Source of the DNA: Rotaria sordida
Taxonomy: Eukaryota > Rotifera > Eurotatoria > Philodinida > Philodinidae
Direction of reading: 5' to 3'
Length of the DNA stretch: 64,000 nucleotides
Assembly (NCBI GenBank): GCA_905250125.1
Contig: CAJNOL010000883.1
Coordinates: 1 to 64,000, forward strand
The position numbers and the translations under genes are program-made. The notes beneath the pieces are model-generated. The model saw only the letters and a program-made list of their open reading frames with translations. It did no database searches and had not been told where the DNA came from. This document shows, piece by piece, positions 39,013-51,320 of this stretch (position 1 is its first letter; each line of letters starts with the position of its first letter).

Positions 39013-40770
39013 ATTTGGCCTATCATTCTGTTTAGTCTGAACAAAATTTTATGTACATGTTCTAGATGCTGAAAAATTAGGCCTTTTGAATTTCGAGTAT
39101 TTCTGCCTTTTGAAACCTAATAATAATTTTTATTTGCTTATATTCCTATTGAAAACAAATTTTTCTATAGATGCTTACTAACGCTTATGACAGCGAAGAA
39201 AAATAATGAAAGTAGACCTTATTGAATAATTTTATTTTGCGCTTTGTATATATCTCAAAAGTACTAGGTGAACGAGAATGATCTAATTTTCGTTATTTTA
39301 TAGCCTGTAGTATTTATTATATTAGTCAAAAATTTTGAGATCAGTCTATTGATCTGACTTGTAAACAGTCATTTGAGAAACAGGAAGATCTCGATTTTTG
39401 TCATAGAAAGAGTATTGTAATATTTCAGATATGTAAGTGTGTTAGGAATAGTACTGGATACTCTTACAGTTTCGTTCAAGAGTAAGAATATCCTTCGTTT
39501 TAAGAAACACCAACACAATTTCATACGTTGTATCCTAATTAGCAAGAAAACTGAATTTTTAAAAGTAATCAATGCCTTAAATGCGTAGCATATAAATATT
39601 TTGACAAATGTGAGACAGTTACTTTTGAGATAACAGTAAATATGTATCTCTAGTCGTCTGGAGATGATGAAACAAGATATTCACGAGAATTTTTAACCAA
39701 TCCTTATTTACTTATTTTATTCACGAAATAGAACAATACCACGTACTAAATAGAACATATCGAATATTCCCTAGCGAGATTAAACAATTCTCATCGAACA
39801 CATAACAATAAACTTGTCATGAAATTTATTCAATATCTACATAATTCTGTCGCAAAAACAGAAGAATTCAACAGAGTTTTTTTTATTAAATCAGTAGGTT
39901 TTTATCTTCATTAGAATTTTAAAAAGCACATAAACCTATTTTTAGAAAGAAAACAGAATTATTAAATATAAGATGGGAACACAATACATATGCTCCTTCT
40001 TCGCTATTTACGTTTCATAGCAAATCTATTTCGATACACAGTTCTCATTTTATTTGTCTCGTTTCTTACAATGCATTTATTACAATATAACCCAATACAA
40101 GTCTAAAATAACACTATATTAAATTATCAAAGGAGAATAATTCACATGAACTTAAATATACTGATATTGAGCTACTATGAAAGATACAAAGGTTGGTGTT
40201 AGACTAAAATTTTACTTTTAGTTCTGCTGGGGAAACAGAGTTAGTTCTCAAAAGAAATCTGTTTTTGATACGAAAGCGCACAACAAATAGATATTCCAGA
40301 ACAAATAATCCGATCCTATTGGAAAACTCGTTGAATCTGACAAAATCCGGATGAATTGTGTGTGAAGTTGGTGACATCACAGAATAGATTTTTCTCATCA
40401 GTCGAATCCAATAGAATCCTACGGGATGATTTTGATCTAGGATCATGAAGAAAGACAACTACATCACAAAATTCTCAAATTCTATTTCGATGAGATTTGC
40501 TACTGCTATGCTTCGTACCAAAAACATCAAAAAAGAGAAGCATTCAAAAGCCAGCTATTGATTGATAATACAATCATAACATGATGTTTTTCATTCTTCT
40601 AAAATTATACAATTACTTATTTTTGCAAATTGTTACACGTTCATTATAAGTTAAAGTTTTCTGTATGATAGATTATTCAATAGAACAAATTATACTTCAT
40701 GTGATCAGTAGTTTTTATCATAGCTTTCGTTTGAATATGGGTTAAAACCAAGATAAAATTTGACCAGTTT

Positions 40771-41355
40771 TATTGTTCAATATATCATTAGAAAGAATAC
40801 AACAAATTGCATGAAATATTGTATTCTTCGTCTCCTATGTATACACCAATCATACATCGATTGTTTTGTAGTCTCATTAACACACCAAAAGAAAATTGTT
40901 TTAACTTCAACTGTTTTCCGTACAAAACTCATCAAACGAATTTAATTACTTAAGTTATATACCTTTGTTATTTAATAAAGCGCATGAATAGAAAGTTTAC
41001 TGTATCTTCAACAACAGAACGGATATATGTATTTCACTAAACGATGTGATTAGTGGAATTTGTAACCTTGGCTATTGCCGAAACTACGGTAAACTTTGTA
41101 TTCATGCTATTTATTAAGTAATACAGGTATATAACTTAAGTGATTAAATCGACTTCAAGAGTTTTGTACGGAAAAAGATTGAAGTTAAAACAATTTTCTT
41201 TTGGTGTGTTAATGCGATTGTACAAGAATGTCTCTGTGTGATTCGTGTATACACAAGAGATAATCAATACAATTTTTCAACATGAAATATCTATTCAAAT
41301 AATAGAATATTTGATGTCATTTGTAGTGCTCTTTCTAATGTCATATTGAATAATA
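40771..41355. repeat. foldback element, about 585 bp, family B copy 1
   Basis: The left arm 40771-41015 is inverted at 41070-41355. A 30-bp stretch around cacaccaaaagaaaattgtt is essentially identical in both arms (40881 and its complement near 41205), and acttaagttatatacct is also shared. No ORF. Another member is at 59845-60410 with the same terminal motif tgttcaatatatcattag. Confidence 0.75.
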
Positions 41356-44300
41356 ACATTGGCTAAATATTATAGGACAAGTATTATTTTTTGTCACTTG
41401 TTTTGTTAAAAATTTCCGGTATGGGTCAAAAAAAGTATTATTTTTTTGATTGATACTCAAACAAAAGCTACGATAAAAACTACTCATTACATCGAATGTA
41501 ACTTGTTCTATTGAATCATGTATTATATAGAAAAATTTCAATTTACAATGGACACACAAGAGTCTGCAAAAAATACATAGCTGAATAATTTTGGAAGGAT
41601 GAAAAACATCATGCTGTGCTTGTATTATCAATCAAAACATTCATCGAGTTTTCTGTGGTAAACACAAAGAAAAATACAGTTATTAACTAATTGGATATAT
41701 TTAACAGTTACTATACATATAGTACTTAAATTCTACTATACAAACATATACTTATATTAAATTAATATCGTGTGGGTTTAATACACACCTTAACAATAAA
41801 AAGTAATGCAAGACTTTTAATGTCGACTGTAGTATAGTTTAGCAATATGACATATTGAGAAGTACAAGTTATGTTTATAATATTATCTTTAGACGAGCAG
41901 CTGACAACCAAAATAATCACAAACTAATTATCTATTGATTTTTTTATTCTATAAATGTTTATTCGTTTAGTTTTGTCGATAATCTTATTCTGTACAATCA
42001 TAATTTGATACAGATTCAGACTAATTTATATTATTTCTTATTTAATTCTGCACAGATCTCTATCTAATTGTCTTTTTAAGATGATGAAACATACGATATA
42101 GATCTATTTCGAGCTTAGAATGATTGTAATAAAGGAAGAAAATATAATCTTTCTCTTTCTTGTATCTCAATATTTCCGTTTACCAATAATAAAAAAGAAT
42201 GGTTAAGTCAATATTATGTTTTCACTTAACATTTTGCTTAATATAACATTAAATATCATTTTATATTTCTTTTTTTCTTTTTATACAAAACATTTATAAT
42301 TAAATATTCGATATTAAAAAGAAAAAAAGATAATTTTTGTATTATGAAATTTGTAAATGATAGTTATGATAAACAAAAGAAAATAATAGTGTGAATAATA
42401 GATATCATATAATATGATATTCTCTTATCTCAATATATCATTTGACAGAAGAAAATCATTATTTTCTCTTTTGACAGATCAAATGATAAATGATCAACAT
42501 ATGAGAAACGATGAAATAGTATTCAATTATGCAAGGATATACATGCGATTCATATAATTATGATTAACTTTCTTTCTTTAAGTTTGATCGTTAATAATTT
42601 GAGACAACAAAAAAATAACAACATAGTTGTGTATACATTACATAGAAAATATTTTTTTTTCTTTTATTGTTTAATTTTATTATTGATGCTAATGCATAAA
42701 AAATAAAAAGAAGAAATGCTTTGAAAATTATATATATTAACGACTAAATTTGTATTCTATTACATAGAAAAATAATTAATGATGTGGAAGTAAATGAATC
42801 ATGAACGATAGCATTTACGTTGATATACTATATGGTATGAAAAAGAAATTATTGATTGTTATCATTTGGGTGCGATTGATAGTATCGGACTTGATAGACA
42901 TTTTCTTTTTCTTTGGAATAAACTAATCAATATATATATATATATATACGACTCGTAGCAGTGATAAACCGACCAATGCGCCTATTTTGTTATCTAATAT
43001 TGACACACGTCTATCACATTTTGATGTTAGACTAACAGAATTGTGGATTGATAGAGTTCTTTGATTGAGAGTATATATATGGGTAAGTTGTCTTATTGTT
43101 TTCTTTTTGAAGAATGAACTTATCAATTAACTTTTTGTTTGGGTCAATGAACTCTGTAATAAGATAGATGAAAAGAATGACAAAAAAAGAACCAGGAAAC
43201 AAATTCAAATGAAATTATATGCCATTTGGGAATGAGCAAACAAAAGAAATAGTAATTGAGAGATTGAAGACTTCTTCCTTTAAGGAAGAATATTCACTTC
43301 TCTATTTCCTTTTGTAGAACAGCCCTTTTTTTATTTTTTGCTTTCTATCAAAAAATAATAATAGTCATAAAGAAGAAACATAAAAAAGCACATAATGCAT
43401 TCCTTAGAGTAGTAAGGAATTCATTTCTATCTATTTATTCATAGCACACATATAACCATTAGACATTATCTATCTTTCTCTTATAAATATATTGAGATAG
43501 ATAACAACAAAATTTTTATTTGAGAAAAAAAGAACTCAATCATTAATAAGAACAATTCATTTTATCTGACACTTTTATTTATTATTATTTAAAGTTATTA
43601 TTTTTATTTTTTTTTCTGTATTATTTTAGTAAAAGAAACGTAAGTTGTTTTTGTTTTCAGTCAATAATTATATGCAAAATATGTGTATCATTTATTTTAG
43701 TCTTATCTGGATTTTAATAGAAATGTCAAATCTAGATATATTTTTTACTCCATCCATCATTTATAAAGATTCATTTGGAAAAACAAAATATTCTCTTTGT
43801 TATCATTAAAAAGAATAATATAAATGCACGAGAATGAAGAGAAGAAGACATAAATTATTATCAGAATTTTTATGCTTCTAGTTTTTCTTTATTTAGTAAA
43901 ATCTTTTTAAGTTTCTATTCTCTATTTCACTCGAACCGTAAGCAAAAGGATAAAAGAAAAAAAAAAAAGTAAAAACTTAACGATCAACTAGAATATTCTC
44001 TATTGTATTTATCTTAGAATACAAACTTTGTTCTTCTTTTACATCCATTATTTTTATAAATCAAATAAATCTTTATGGGTAAATAAAAGCTGTAATACTA
44101 CAATAAAAATAAAAGAACGGCCTTCTGTAGATTGAATTTAGTTGATGGGTTTAGAGCATCATAAACATAAATATCTAATTGATTTATCCATAGAGATAAA
44201 TGCATCCTCAATGAATAGTGTCAAAATGAATAGATTATTTTTTTGTCATCAATAGAAGTTTATAAATTCTAGTAAATTATTCTTTTGTATTGTTTTTTTT

Positions 44301-44490
44301 TTCTGTCTATATAAAAGAATAGTATCTTTGAGTGTTAAGATTCATAAAGATTTCTTTGTTTTGATTCATATAAAAATAATTCGTTGTTTTGAATTCATGA
44401 TTAGAAAAAAAAAACGATATATTAAAAATTATTTGTATTTTATTATTTAGATATGTAAAAATTATTCACAAAAAAAAAACAAATATCATC

Positions 44491-45813
44491 ATGAGTAGAT
44501 ATCCATGTTTATCAAATCTAAATGGATCAATTTCTTCTGATACATTACATGATATTGAAGTAGCAGGTTATCGTTATGTTATTTTAACTATATGTATATT
44601 TGGTGTTGTATGTAATTTACTTAATTTATGTGTTCTTCTTCAACGTCGTCTTAAAGAATCACCATATACATATTTAACTGGTTTAGCTATAGCAGATATG
44701 ATTACATTAATATCAATATCACCATTTTCAATTGTTCGTGGTGATTATATGCGTCATGAAAATATATTTTTTACTTTAGTACGTTTTGAATCACAATTTT
44801 ATATGCCATTAGCTAATTATTTTGGTCAAGTGAGCATAATGATAACATTAGCATTAACAATTGAACGTTATTTATTTACAACTTATCCATTACGTACACG
44901 AACTTTTTGTAAACCACGTTATGCACGTATTATTATTACAATAATATTAATTATTTGTGCTTTACTTAGTTTTCCTCGATTTTTAATGGAAAATGTTATA
45001 CCATCTATTGGACCTGTTGATTCATTTAATCCATCAATATGTTCAACACAAGCATTTATTATTAAATATTCATCAACAAATTCAACTCATATTGGTCAAT
45101 GTTTTTGTGTTGTCGGATGTCCAAGAAAAAAATTTTTACCATATAGAAATGCATATTATATAACAATGTTTATTATAAATCAAATTTTACCAGTTTTTAT
45201 TTTACTTTTTCTAAATTTAAAATTAATCAGACGTGTTCAAAATTCAAATCGTTATACATTAGATGAACTCGTAGCTCGACAACATACTCAAATGCCATCA
45301 TCATCAACACTTATGATGCATCCAATAAAACAAAAACGTTTACGTGATGAACATCGTTTAACTAAAACACTTGTTGCCATTGTTCTTGTTTTTCTTGTAT
45401 GTAATACATTTACAATAGTATCTTATCCTAATTTTATAAAACAGATAACAATTAAAAAATATCCAAATTATATAAATTCTGGTTTTCGTATACAAAAATT
45501 AATAACAAATATAATGTTATTATTAAATTATTCAATAAATTTTTTTTTCTATTGTGCATTTAATCAAAAATTTTTGGATACACTTAAAACAACATTTCGT
45601 CATACAATATGTTCATATTTACAAGATAAATTTTATCATCAAAATAATAATATAGCAACACAACGAACATTATTGAATAGTACAACATCATCAGCAAATT
45701 CATCATGTTATTTACAATCAAAACAACATAGTTCATATAAAAATATTTCAATTTATGATGAAGAATTTCTACGTTTAAAACAATATCCAAAACAACTTTC
45801 TTTACGAAAATAA
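44491..45813 (+). CDS. class A (rhodopsin-like) G-protein-coupled receptor, peptide-receptor type
   Basis: An intronless frame of 440 aa with seven hydrophobic segments. Landmarks are an N-terminus with NGS glycosylation site (11-13), TM1 about 28-50 with the conserved Asn in CNLLNLCVLL, TM2 with LAIAD (65-69), and TM3 ending in ERY (125-127) in place of DRY. The second extracellular loop is Cys-containing (CFCVVGC), intracellular loop 3 is long, and TM7 has NFFFY in place of NPxxY (no Pro). The C-terminal tail is Ser/Thr- and Asn-rich. Overall pattern resembles FMRFamide/neuropeptide-type receptors, which are strongly expanded in lophotrochozoans; ligand unknown. Flanks are AT-rich, with AATAAA just after the stop. 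Lack of introns, unlike most neighbours, fits a retrocopied or lineage-expanded GPCR family. Confidence 0.85.
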   Translation: MSRYPCLSNLNGSISSDTLHDIEVAGYRYVILTICIFGVVCNLLNLCVLLQRRLKESPYTYLTGLAIADMITLISISPFSIVRGDYMRHENIFFTLVRFESQFYMPLANYFGQVSIMITLALTIERYLFTTYPLRTRTFCKPRYARIIITIILIICALLSFPRFLMENVIPSIGPVDSFNPSICSTQAFIIKYSSTNSTHIGQCFCVVGCPRKKFLPYRNAYYITMFIINQILPVFILLFLNLKLIRRVQNSNRYTLDELVARQHTQMPSSSTLMMHPIKQKRLRDEHRLTKTLVAIVLVFLVCNTFTIVSYPNFIKQITIKKYPNYINSGFRIQKLITNIMLLLNYSINFFFYCAFNQKFLDTLKTTFRHTICSYLQDKFYHQNNNIATQRTLLNSTTSSANSSCYLQSKQHSSYKNISIYDEEFLRLKQYPKQLSLRK

Positions 45814-46899
45814 ATAAAATATCAAGTTGAACGTGAAGTTTTTGTCATTATTTATATGTCATTCGTCTCGAAATAAATAAACAAAAATCTATTAGCACAT
45901 AGTGCATTTTGTAGAATATATAAACTATTCTATTAAAATAATGAGAATTAATCGAATAAATTTGAACATATTGTCTTTCTTTGTTTTTAGCTGTTTAGAA
46001 TTTCATTCAGGAATTTAATTATATAATTATTTTCAATAGAATTAAACAAACTATTTGTTATAATGAAGAATGAAATCTGAGATAAGTAATAAGTTTTATA
46101 GATTTATATGGGTAAAATCATTTGTTAGCGATATGACTTCGCAAAAATTAAAACATGTGTATCTTAGGATAATGAATTTTCCTACGGCTCATTTTTATGT
46201 TACATGTTAAGGTATTCGAGATATTCTAGAAAATATCAATGCTAGACACCTCTGTTTACAGGAATTATCAGTAAGAAAACTAACATTAGTAACGTGATAC
46301 ATAAAAGAACATCGACTTTTTTCTTCATACATATTAGTTTCTTGATTTAGTTTTCATTAACGACGTGACAGAGTACGAATATACCAATGAAAAAATGTTC
46401 TTATAACCGAATGAGAAATACAAAACCAATTCTAAACGGTAGAAATTCTTCGTCGGAGTCTTTACACGATGATAAGACAAAAATTTTTGTTTTGGTATTT
46501 GATAGAATTTCTAGAAAACCAATTTTTAAGAAGTTTTTTGAGAAGTTCGATCTTGCCGAAAATTTTATTATAGATGCAATTCTTGTTGTAGAGTCGATCC
46601 TGAAATTCTTGAAATTTTTTTTCATGCAGTTAGAGATATTCACGAATAATTTTTTAATTAATAATCAGCTAAAAGAACCAAAATTTTTGCGTACATCTAT
46701 GCTAAAAGAGCTTGTTCAGAAAAATAATCTTTCTAACGAATCAAAGGTAGGTATATCCCATTTTGCTTGAAATAGCCCATATATAGAGCTTGAAATCGAG
46801 AGACAAAGACTCCTTTTTTTCTTCTCACGAAGGAAGTTATCCCACTGATCAATTACTTTTGAATTGAGATCATGTGTATCATACAGACCTAAGTGAGGT

Positions 46900-47330
46900 A
46901 TGAATACCTTGAAAAGAGTTCGTGTCCTTAGCTTGGTGTTCTGGAGATACTGTACTTTTACGGTAGTTTTTAAATCAATACGTTGGTCACCCTAAGGAAA
47001 AGCAGAAAAACAGATTTTCAAATATCAACTTGAAACTGTGCATAGAGATAGATCTTGACGAGAATAGTTTTTCGTGAATGTTTCAGATCTTTTTGTTGTT
47101 TCTATCTTAAGATTCACCGATTGTAATAGCGTGCCTTTTACATCACTCATATAAATCGGTAGACTTTGATGTTCTTATTTCAGAATAGCAACAAATCAAA
47201 AGACCTGAAACTTTCATAATAAACTACTCCGGTTAACACCTGTTTCTGTAAAAAGTTTCAAGTCGAAATTCGAAAATTAGTTTTTCTGGTGTTTCAGAGG
47301 AAGCTACAGCATTCATTTAAAAAATATTGT
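46900..47330. repeat. foldback repeat
   Basis: The arm at about 46990-47140 (including tcaacttgaaact, tgtttcagatctttt and gattcaccgatt) is approximately the reverse complement of about 47155-47320. Decayed; no ORF. Confidence 0.55.
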
Positions 47331-47799
47331 AAAAGTGCAGTAATAAGCATGAACTGTTTTCAGGATATTCATAGCACATTCAGTTCTACATAATACACAT
47401 AGTCTGAACTCAAAAGTGATTTACTAGTTGGAGGACTTCCTTCGTCAATTATATTTTGTTTATTCAATTAATACAAGAGTAAATACTAGTGATTTATGTG
47501 AGTTCAAAGAGAATGTTACTCGACTCTTTGAGAAATATGTATTATTGACCTAAGGTCTAAGTAAAATTATTATTTTTCAAGCTGAAAATGAATAACTACA
47601 ACTTATATTTATCTAAATACAAGATCAAAATTATTTTTAATAAAAGTATAAACATATCAATATTTTCTTTTGTGAACTTCCTAACAGTGTTATATGTAAA
47701 TTCCACTAAATCTATTCTCTTTATAGATGATCATAGTACTTTTAACATGCGAATTTTCACAATAAACTTTATTGGATAATTCTTTCGGAAGTCTACCAG

Positions 47800-48920
47800 A
47801 GTTAATATCGACTTCATCTGAACTGTAACAAGCTTTCAAAAGTAGTAGAACTTAATGTCTTGCCACTAAGTAACACCTAAAAAAATTAATTCTTAATATC
47901 TTTCAACCTCCAATTCTAAGAAATTTCCTAGCCAAAATTCCTATATCTAGGATTTTCTTACTTTAAACAATACAAGGCTGGAACTTTCAGAACCGATACT
48001 CATCGATAAGATGAATATCTTATTAAGCGAAAATATTTCTTTCCAACGTTTCGTTCAGATCGAACGGTCTTCCAAGATACTCGATGTTTCTGAAGTGTTG
48101 CGAGCCTAATTTGTAAAATGATTTAATTATTAACATTATATGCATTAGAATTGTCTTTGAACATTCTCTCCAACTATTGAATTTTCAAAGATGTAAAACC
48201 AAAGCTAGTCGCTGAGTGAGAATTTTGTAAGCTAATTTCGATATCCACCTGAACTTCCTACTAAAAAAATTATAAATTTCAATTAAAACAATGGCAGCTT
48301 TTCATAATCTATTCACACGAGGATGTCTAAAACGAGATATTTCGGCATTGGCTGCACATTTTTATAACAAATGATTTTTTTCGGGCGGAAATCTATTAGG
48401 TTCTCCCAAAACTCTTAAACTCACTAGTGATGAAAGAAAATAATTTTTTGTTATAATCTAGATCAAGGAGGTCAATTTTCCTCTCACCAACACCCTTAAT
48501 TTTCTCAGTAGAGAATTCAAAAATTCAGTTAAATATCAAAACCAGCTTGCAAAATCCTCATACTCAGCGACAGACTTTGGCTTTACACCAATGTGAGAAA
48601 AATTAGACTGTCGAAATCTCGAAAAAATTGAGTATTTTGTAGAGCTTTCGATTCAAATGAAACGTTGAAGAAAAATATTTTCGCTAGATAAAATATTAAT
48701 CTTACTGATTAGTATTTGTTCTAAAAGTCTTAGTCTTTTATCATTTAAAATACTCAAAATCCTAGAAATCGAATTTTGAGTAGAAATTCCCTTAGAATTG
48801 GAGATCGGAAGCTATTAAAACATTATTTAAAGAATTTTCTAAGACTTTTTAGCTTCAAGACATAAAGTTTTACTACTTTTTAAAGTTTAAAATAGTTACA
48901 ATGAAGTTGATGTAAACTCG
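47800..48920. repeat. large foldback element, about 1.1 kb
   Basis: The left arm from about 47800 to 48270 pairs with the right arm from about 48505 to 48920. Shared blocks (left versus complement of right) include agtagtagaactta, ctccaattctaag, tctaggattttc, gcgaaaatatttctt, caacgtttc and ccaaagctagtcgctgag. Arms are about 400 bp with perhaps 75 per cent identity by eye. No ORF lies in the 230-bp loop. Confidence 0.7.
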
Positions 48921-49374
48921 CGTACGCTTTGGAAATCATCAACTACTTATTATTCAAATCTAAAATTATCCGATATTTTAAATGCAGTTAGTATGTTTCA
49001 CAAAGATAAATAGATTTTTTTTAATTGCATAAAAAATTCTTTGAAAATGAAATACTCATTCCTTGTTTTTTCTTTTACATTATTGATAAAAGAAAAAGAA
49101 GGAGAAAATTATTTCGCAGGAGCTTAATTGACAGAAGGATAGAAAAAGAAAAAAGAAAAAAGAAAATGGCGTGAGAGTTATATTTGTAAAGGAGAATAGT
49201 CATAGTAACCAGTAACGTAATGAGAGTATATATATGTATATGCGCTATTTATTTTTTGTTTTTATTGTTTGCACTGATAAAATTTTTCTTTCTTTTTCTG
49301 TTCCAGTAGAGTCATTTTCAAATTGCAAAAATCGTACAAGTCAAACTAAAAAAAGGAAAGTTGACATTCAAAAC

Positions 49375-50613
49375 ATGTATTCAAATCAATCACCACCTCT
49401 TTATACAACTCGACATTATATTCATGATCCTCAATCAAATTCAAGAAATAATTATAGCCCATCATATGATCTATCACGTCCTCCTGCTCAACCATATCCT
49501 TATTATACAAATAATCAACAACCAACAACTATAACATATGTGAATGATAGACCTAATTATGGACAACAATCAACATCATATGTACCACCAAATATAAATC
49601 GTTATCCACCAACAAATAATTATAATCAAAATAATAGCATCAATCGTCCTGTTGGAGGTGGAGGTGGTGTTGAAAAAACAAATGTTATGTCAAATGAAAA
49701 TCCATTTTATAATCCATCTCGTTCATATGAACAAACTAATACACCACGTACAATAACATCTGTAACATCAACACCAAAAAGTGGTAGTGAGTCAAATAAA
49801 ACACTAAATCTTTCTGATGAAAATCCATTTCATTCTATTTATGGTGGATATCATTATCCATCACAAATAGATCCATCAAAAAGAATTACAACTCAAAATT
49901 CACCTGTACGTTCAACAGAAAATAAATCATTAAATTTATCTGATGAAAATCCATTTTATTCAACATATGGACGTTATTATTATCCATCACAAATTGATCC
50001 ACAAAAACGTATTACTGAAATACCAAAAGCAGCTGCACCACTAATGTCAACAAATGAAATGTCCAATGAGAATCCATTTAATAATTATCGACGACCATCA
50101 TTTCAAAATTATTCAAATAATAGTACTGGATCAAATTCATATTCAACATCGAATGTTGATTGGAATAGAAATAATAATCCAGCACCACCTTCATATCGAC
50201 CTATTGAAGTACAAAGACCATCACAAAATTATTATAATCAACAACAATCATCACCAAATTCACCCTCACCACCACCACCACCACCACCAGCTTCAACACG
50301 TGTACCAACACAAAAACCAAATTCTTCTGCTCCTTTAGATAAAGCATCATTAAATATGAGTCCTGATAATCCATTTGCAGAAACTTATGGTCAATATCAT
50401 TATCCATCATCAGAAGAAATCAAAGCTCAAAAACGTAATAATCGTTTTACAGAACAACAACAATCTGTTCGTACTAATACTAATACTACTAATAATAATA
50501 ATCGACCAGTACAACCAACAAATCAAATGACTGAATATCCAGAAACAGAAAAAAAAGAAGTTATTTCAGGAAAAGGAAATACGAAATATACTCGTTTTGA
50601 TGTTAATTTTTGA
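49375..50613 (+). CDS. low-complexity protein with five NPF-motif repeats
   Basis: A 412-aa frame dominated by Asn, Gln, Ser, Pro and Tyr, with a Gly run, a poly-Pro run (PSPPPPPPPAS) and no stable domain; probably disordered. Five Asn-Pro-Phe motifs (N at residues 109, 150, 192, 233 and 332) sit in a repeated context (M/L)S(D/N)ENPF; three repeats continue as YGxYxYPSQIDPxKRI or a near variant. NPF peptides bind EH domains (Eps15, intersectin, EHD families), so an endocytic adaptor role is possible but inferred. The upstream sequence ends in a strong acceptor (to 49305), so 49305-49374 is taken as 5' UTR exon and the ATG at 49375 as start; an in-frame ATG at 49234 would lie inside the presumed intron. 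Family not recognised. Confidence 0.75.
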   Translation: MYSNQSPPLYTTRHYIHDPQSNSRNNYSPSYDLSRPPAQPYPYYTNNQQPTTITYVNDRPNYGQQSTSYVPPNINRYPPTNNYNQNNSINRPVGGGGGVEKTNVMSNENPFYNPSRSYEQTNTPRTITSVTSTPKSGSESNKTLNLSDENPFHSIYGGYHYPSQIDPSKRITTQNSPVRSTENKSLNLSDENPFYSTYGRYYYPSQIDPQKRITEIPKAAAPLMSTNEMSNENPFNNYRRPSFQNYSNNSTGSNSYSTSNVDWNRNNNPAPPSYRPIEVQRPSQNYYNQQQSSPNSPSPPPPPPPASTRVPTQKPNSSAPLDKASLNMSPDNPFAETYGQYHYPSSEEIKAQKRNNRFTEQQQSVRTNTNTTNNNNRPVQPTNQMTEYPETEKKEVISGKGNTKYTRFDVNF

Positions 50614-50688
50614 CATTATAATTAATATGCTGGTTTTTTTTTCAAACTTTTACTTTATATGAAAAAAATATACTGTTTAATCTTTTGC

Positions 50689-50813
50689 TTAAACAGCAGT
50701 CATTTGATGTCTTTCTGCTTGTAAAATTCGATCAATTTCGCTAAGTGTGAAATGCATCATTGATATCAAACGTTGTACATGAATGCTTTTTTCATCACAA
50801 TAATACATATTCA
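50689..50813 (-). pseudogene. isolated exon-like minus-strand piece
   Basis: A minus-strand open piece of about 41 codons ending in TAA. It is preceded by an AG acceptor and written in the codons used by the confident genes (YYCDEKSIHVQRLISMMHF then TLSEIDRILQAERHQMTAV). It lies tail to tail with the NPF-repeat gene, about 75 bp apart. It could be the last exon of a gene whose other exons are in the decayed region at 51.7-52.3 kb, or a stray fragment. Family not recognised. Confidence 0.35.
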
Positions 50814-51133
50814 CTTTTTTGAAAGTTCATTTTTTTTGTCTTCATGCATTTAATTACGGTGTCATGTGATCTATCATCATCTTTAGATGAATTCTGTTAG
50901 TAAAACAATATCACGTTTCCACTTTAATGTCTGAAATAGGTGTCGGATACCCGGCTCGATTGCAGAAAACTATATTGAACATCTTGATGAAAATGGCAAA
51001 AATCTTCGCTCCTATGAGTCTTTGGGGTCAAGTTATGCTCGCTTTTTTGAATTTTCGACTCAGTTTTATGTGTATACTGGAAAATCAAAAAAAAAATTTC
51101 GATTTAAAATTTAGTCTATAGATAGGTCTAATG

Positions 51134-51320
51134 ATCCAATAGAATATTCTGAAAATTTCAAGCAAAAAGAATGTTTTCTTTTTATTGAGATATTAAATTT
51201 TCAAGTAAACTCTAATTTCGTCACATGTCAGTAACAAGCAAATATTTGTTTTTTCGAAATTCAATATCTTGACAAAAAAACATTCTTTTCGGCTAAAATT
51301 TTCAGGATATGCTACATTAC
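51134..51320. repeat. foldback, family C copy 1
   Basis: The left arm 51134-51202 (gaatattctgaaaatttcaa ... gagatattaaatttt) pairs with the right arm 51256-51320. The same family occurs at 62318-62475, sharing agaatattcttt-like and cacatgt(c/g) blocks. Confidence 0.7.

Larger units (their letters stand above)
35653..44490. other. 8.8-kb gene-poor stretch
   Basis: No exon supported on either strand. It holds at least two foldback repeats (38855-39012 and 40771-41355) and an AT run at 42931-42948; the rest is AT-rich with many poly-A/T runs. Upstream exons or regulatory DNA of the GPCR could lie in the last kilobase. Confidence 0.5.
45814..49374. other. gene-poor stretch rich in foldback repeats
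   Basis: It contains foldbacks at 46900-47330 and about 47800-48920. A 127-codon frame at 46387-46770 is not supported as a gene. The last part (49250-49305) looks like an intron end with a strong acceptor (ctttctttttctgttccag) before the NPF-repeat gene. Confidence 0.5.

Noticed and set aside
46387-46770. 127-codon plus-strand frame
   Set aside because: Overlaps a long frame on the other strand, shows no family resemblance or splice context, and lies in a repeat-rich area.
49234-49374. N-terminal extension of the NPF-repeat protein resembling a signal peptide
   Set aside because: The hydrophobic part is encoded by a polypyrimidine tract with a branch-point-like actgat and ends in ttccag, so it is more likely an intron end.
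50054-50410. His/Ile-rich and Val-rich frames on both strands inside the NPF-repeat gene
   Set aside because: Shadows of the Asn/Gln/Pro-rich coding frame read in other frames.
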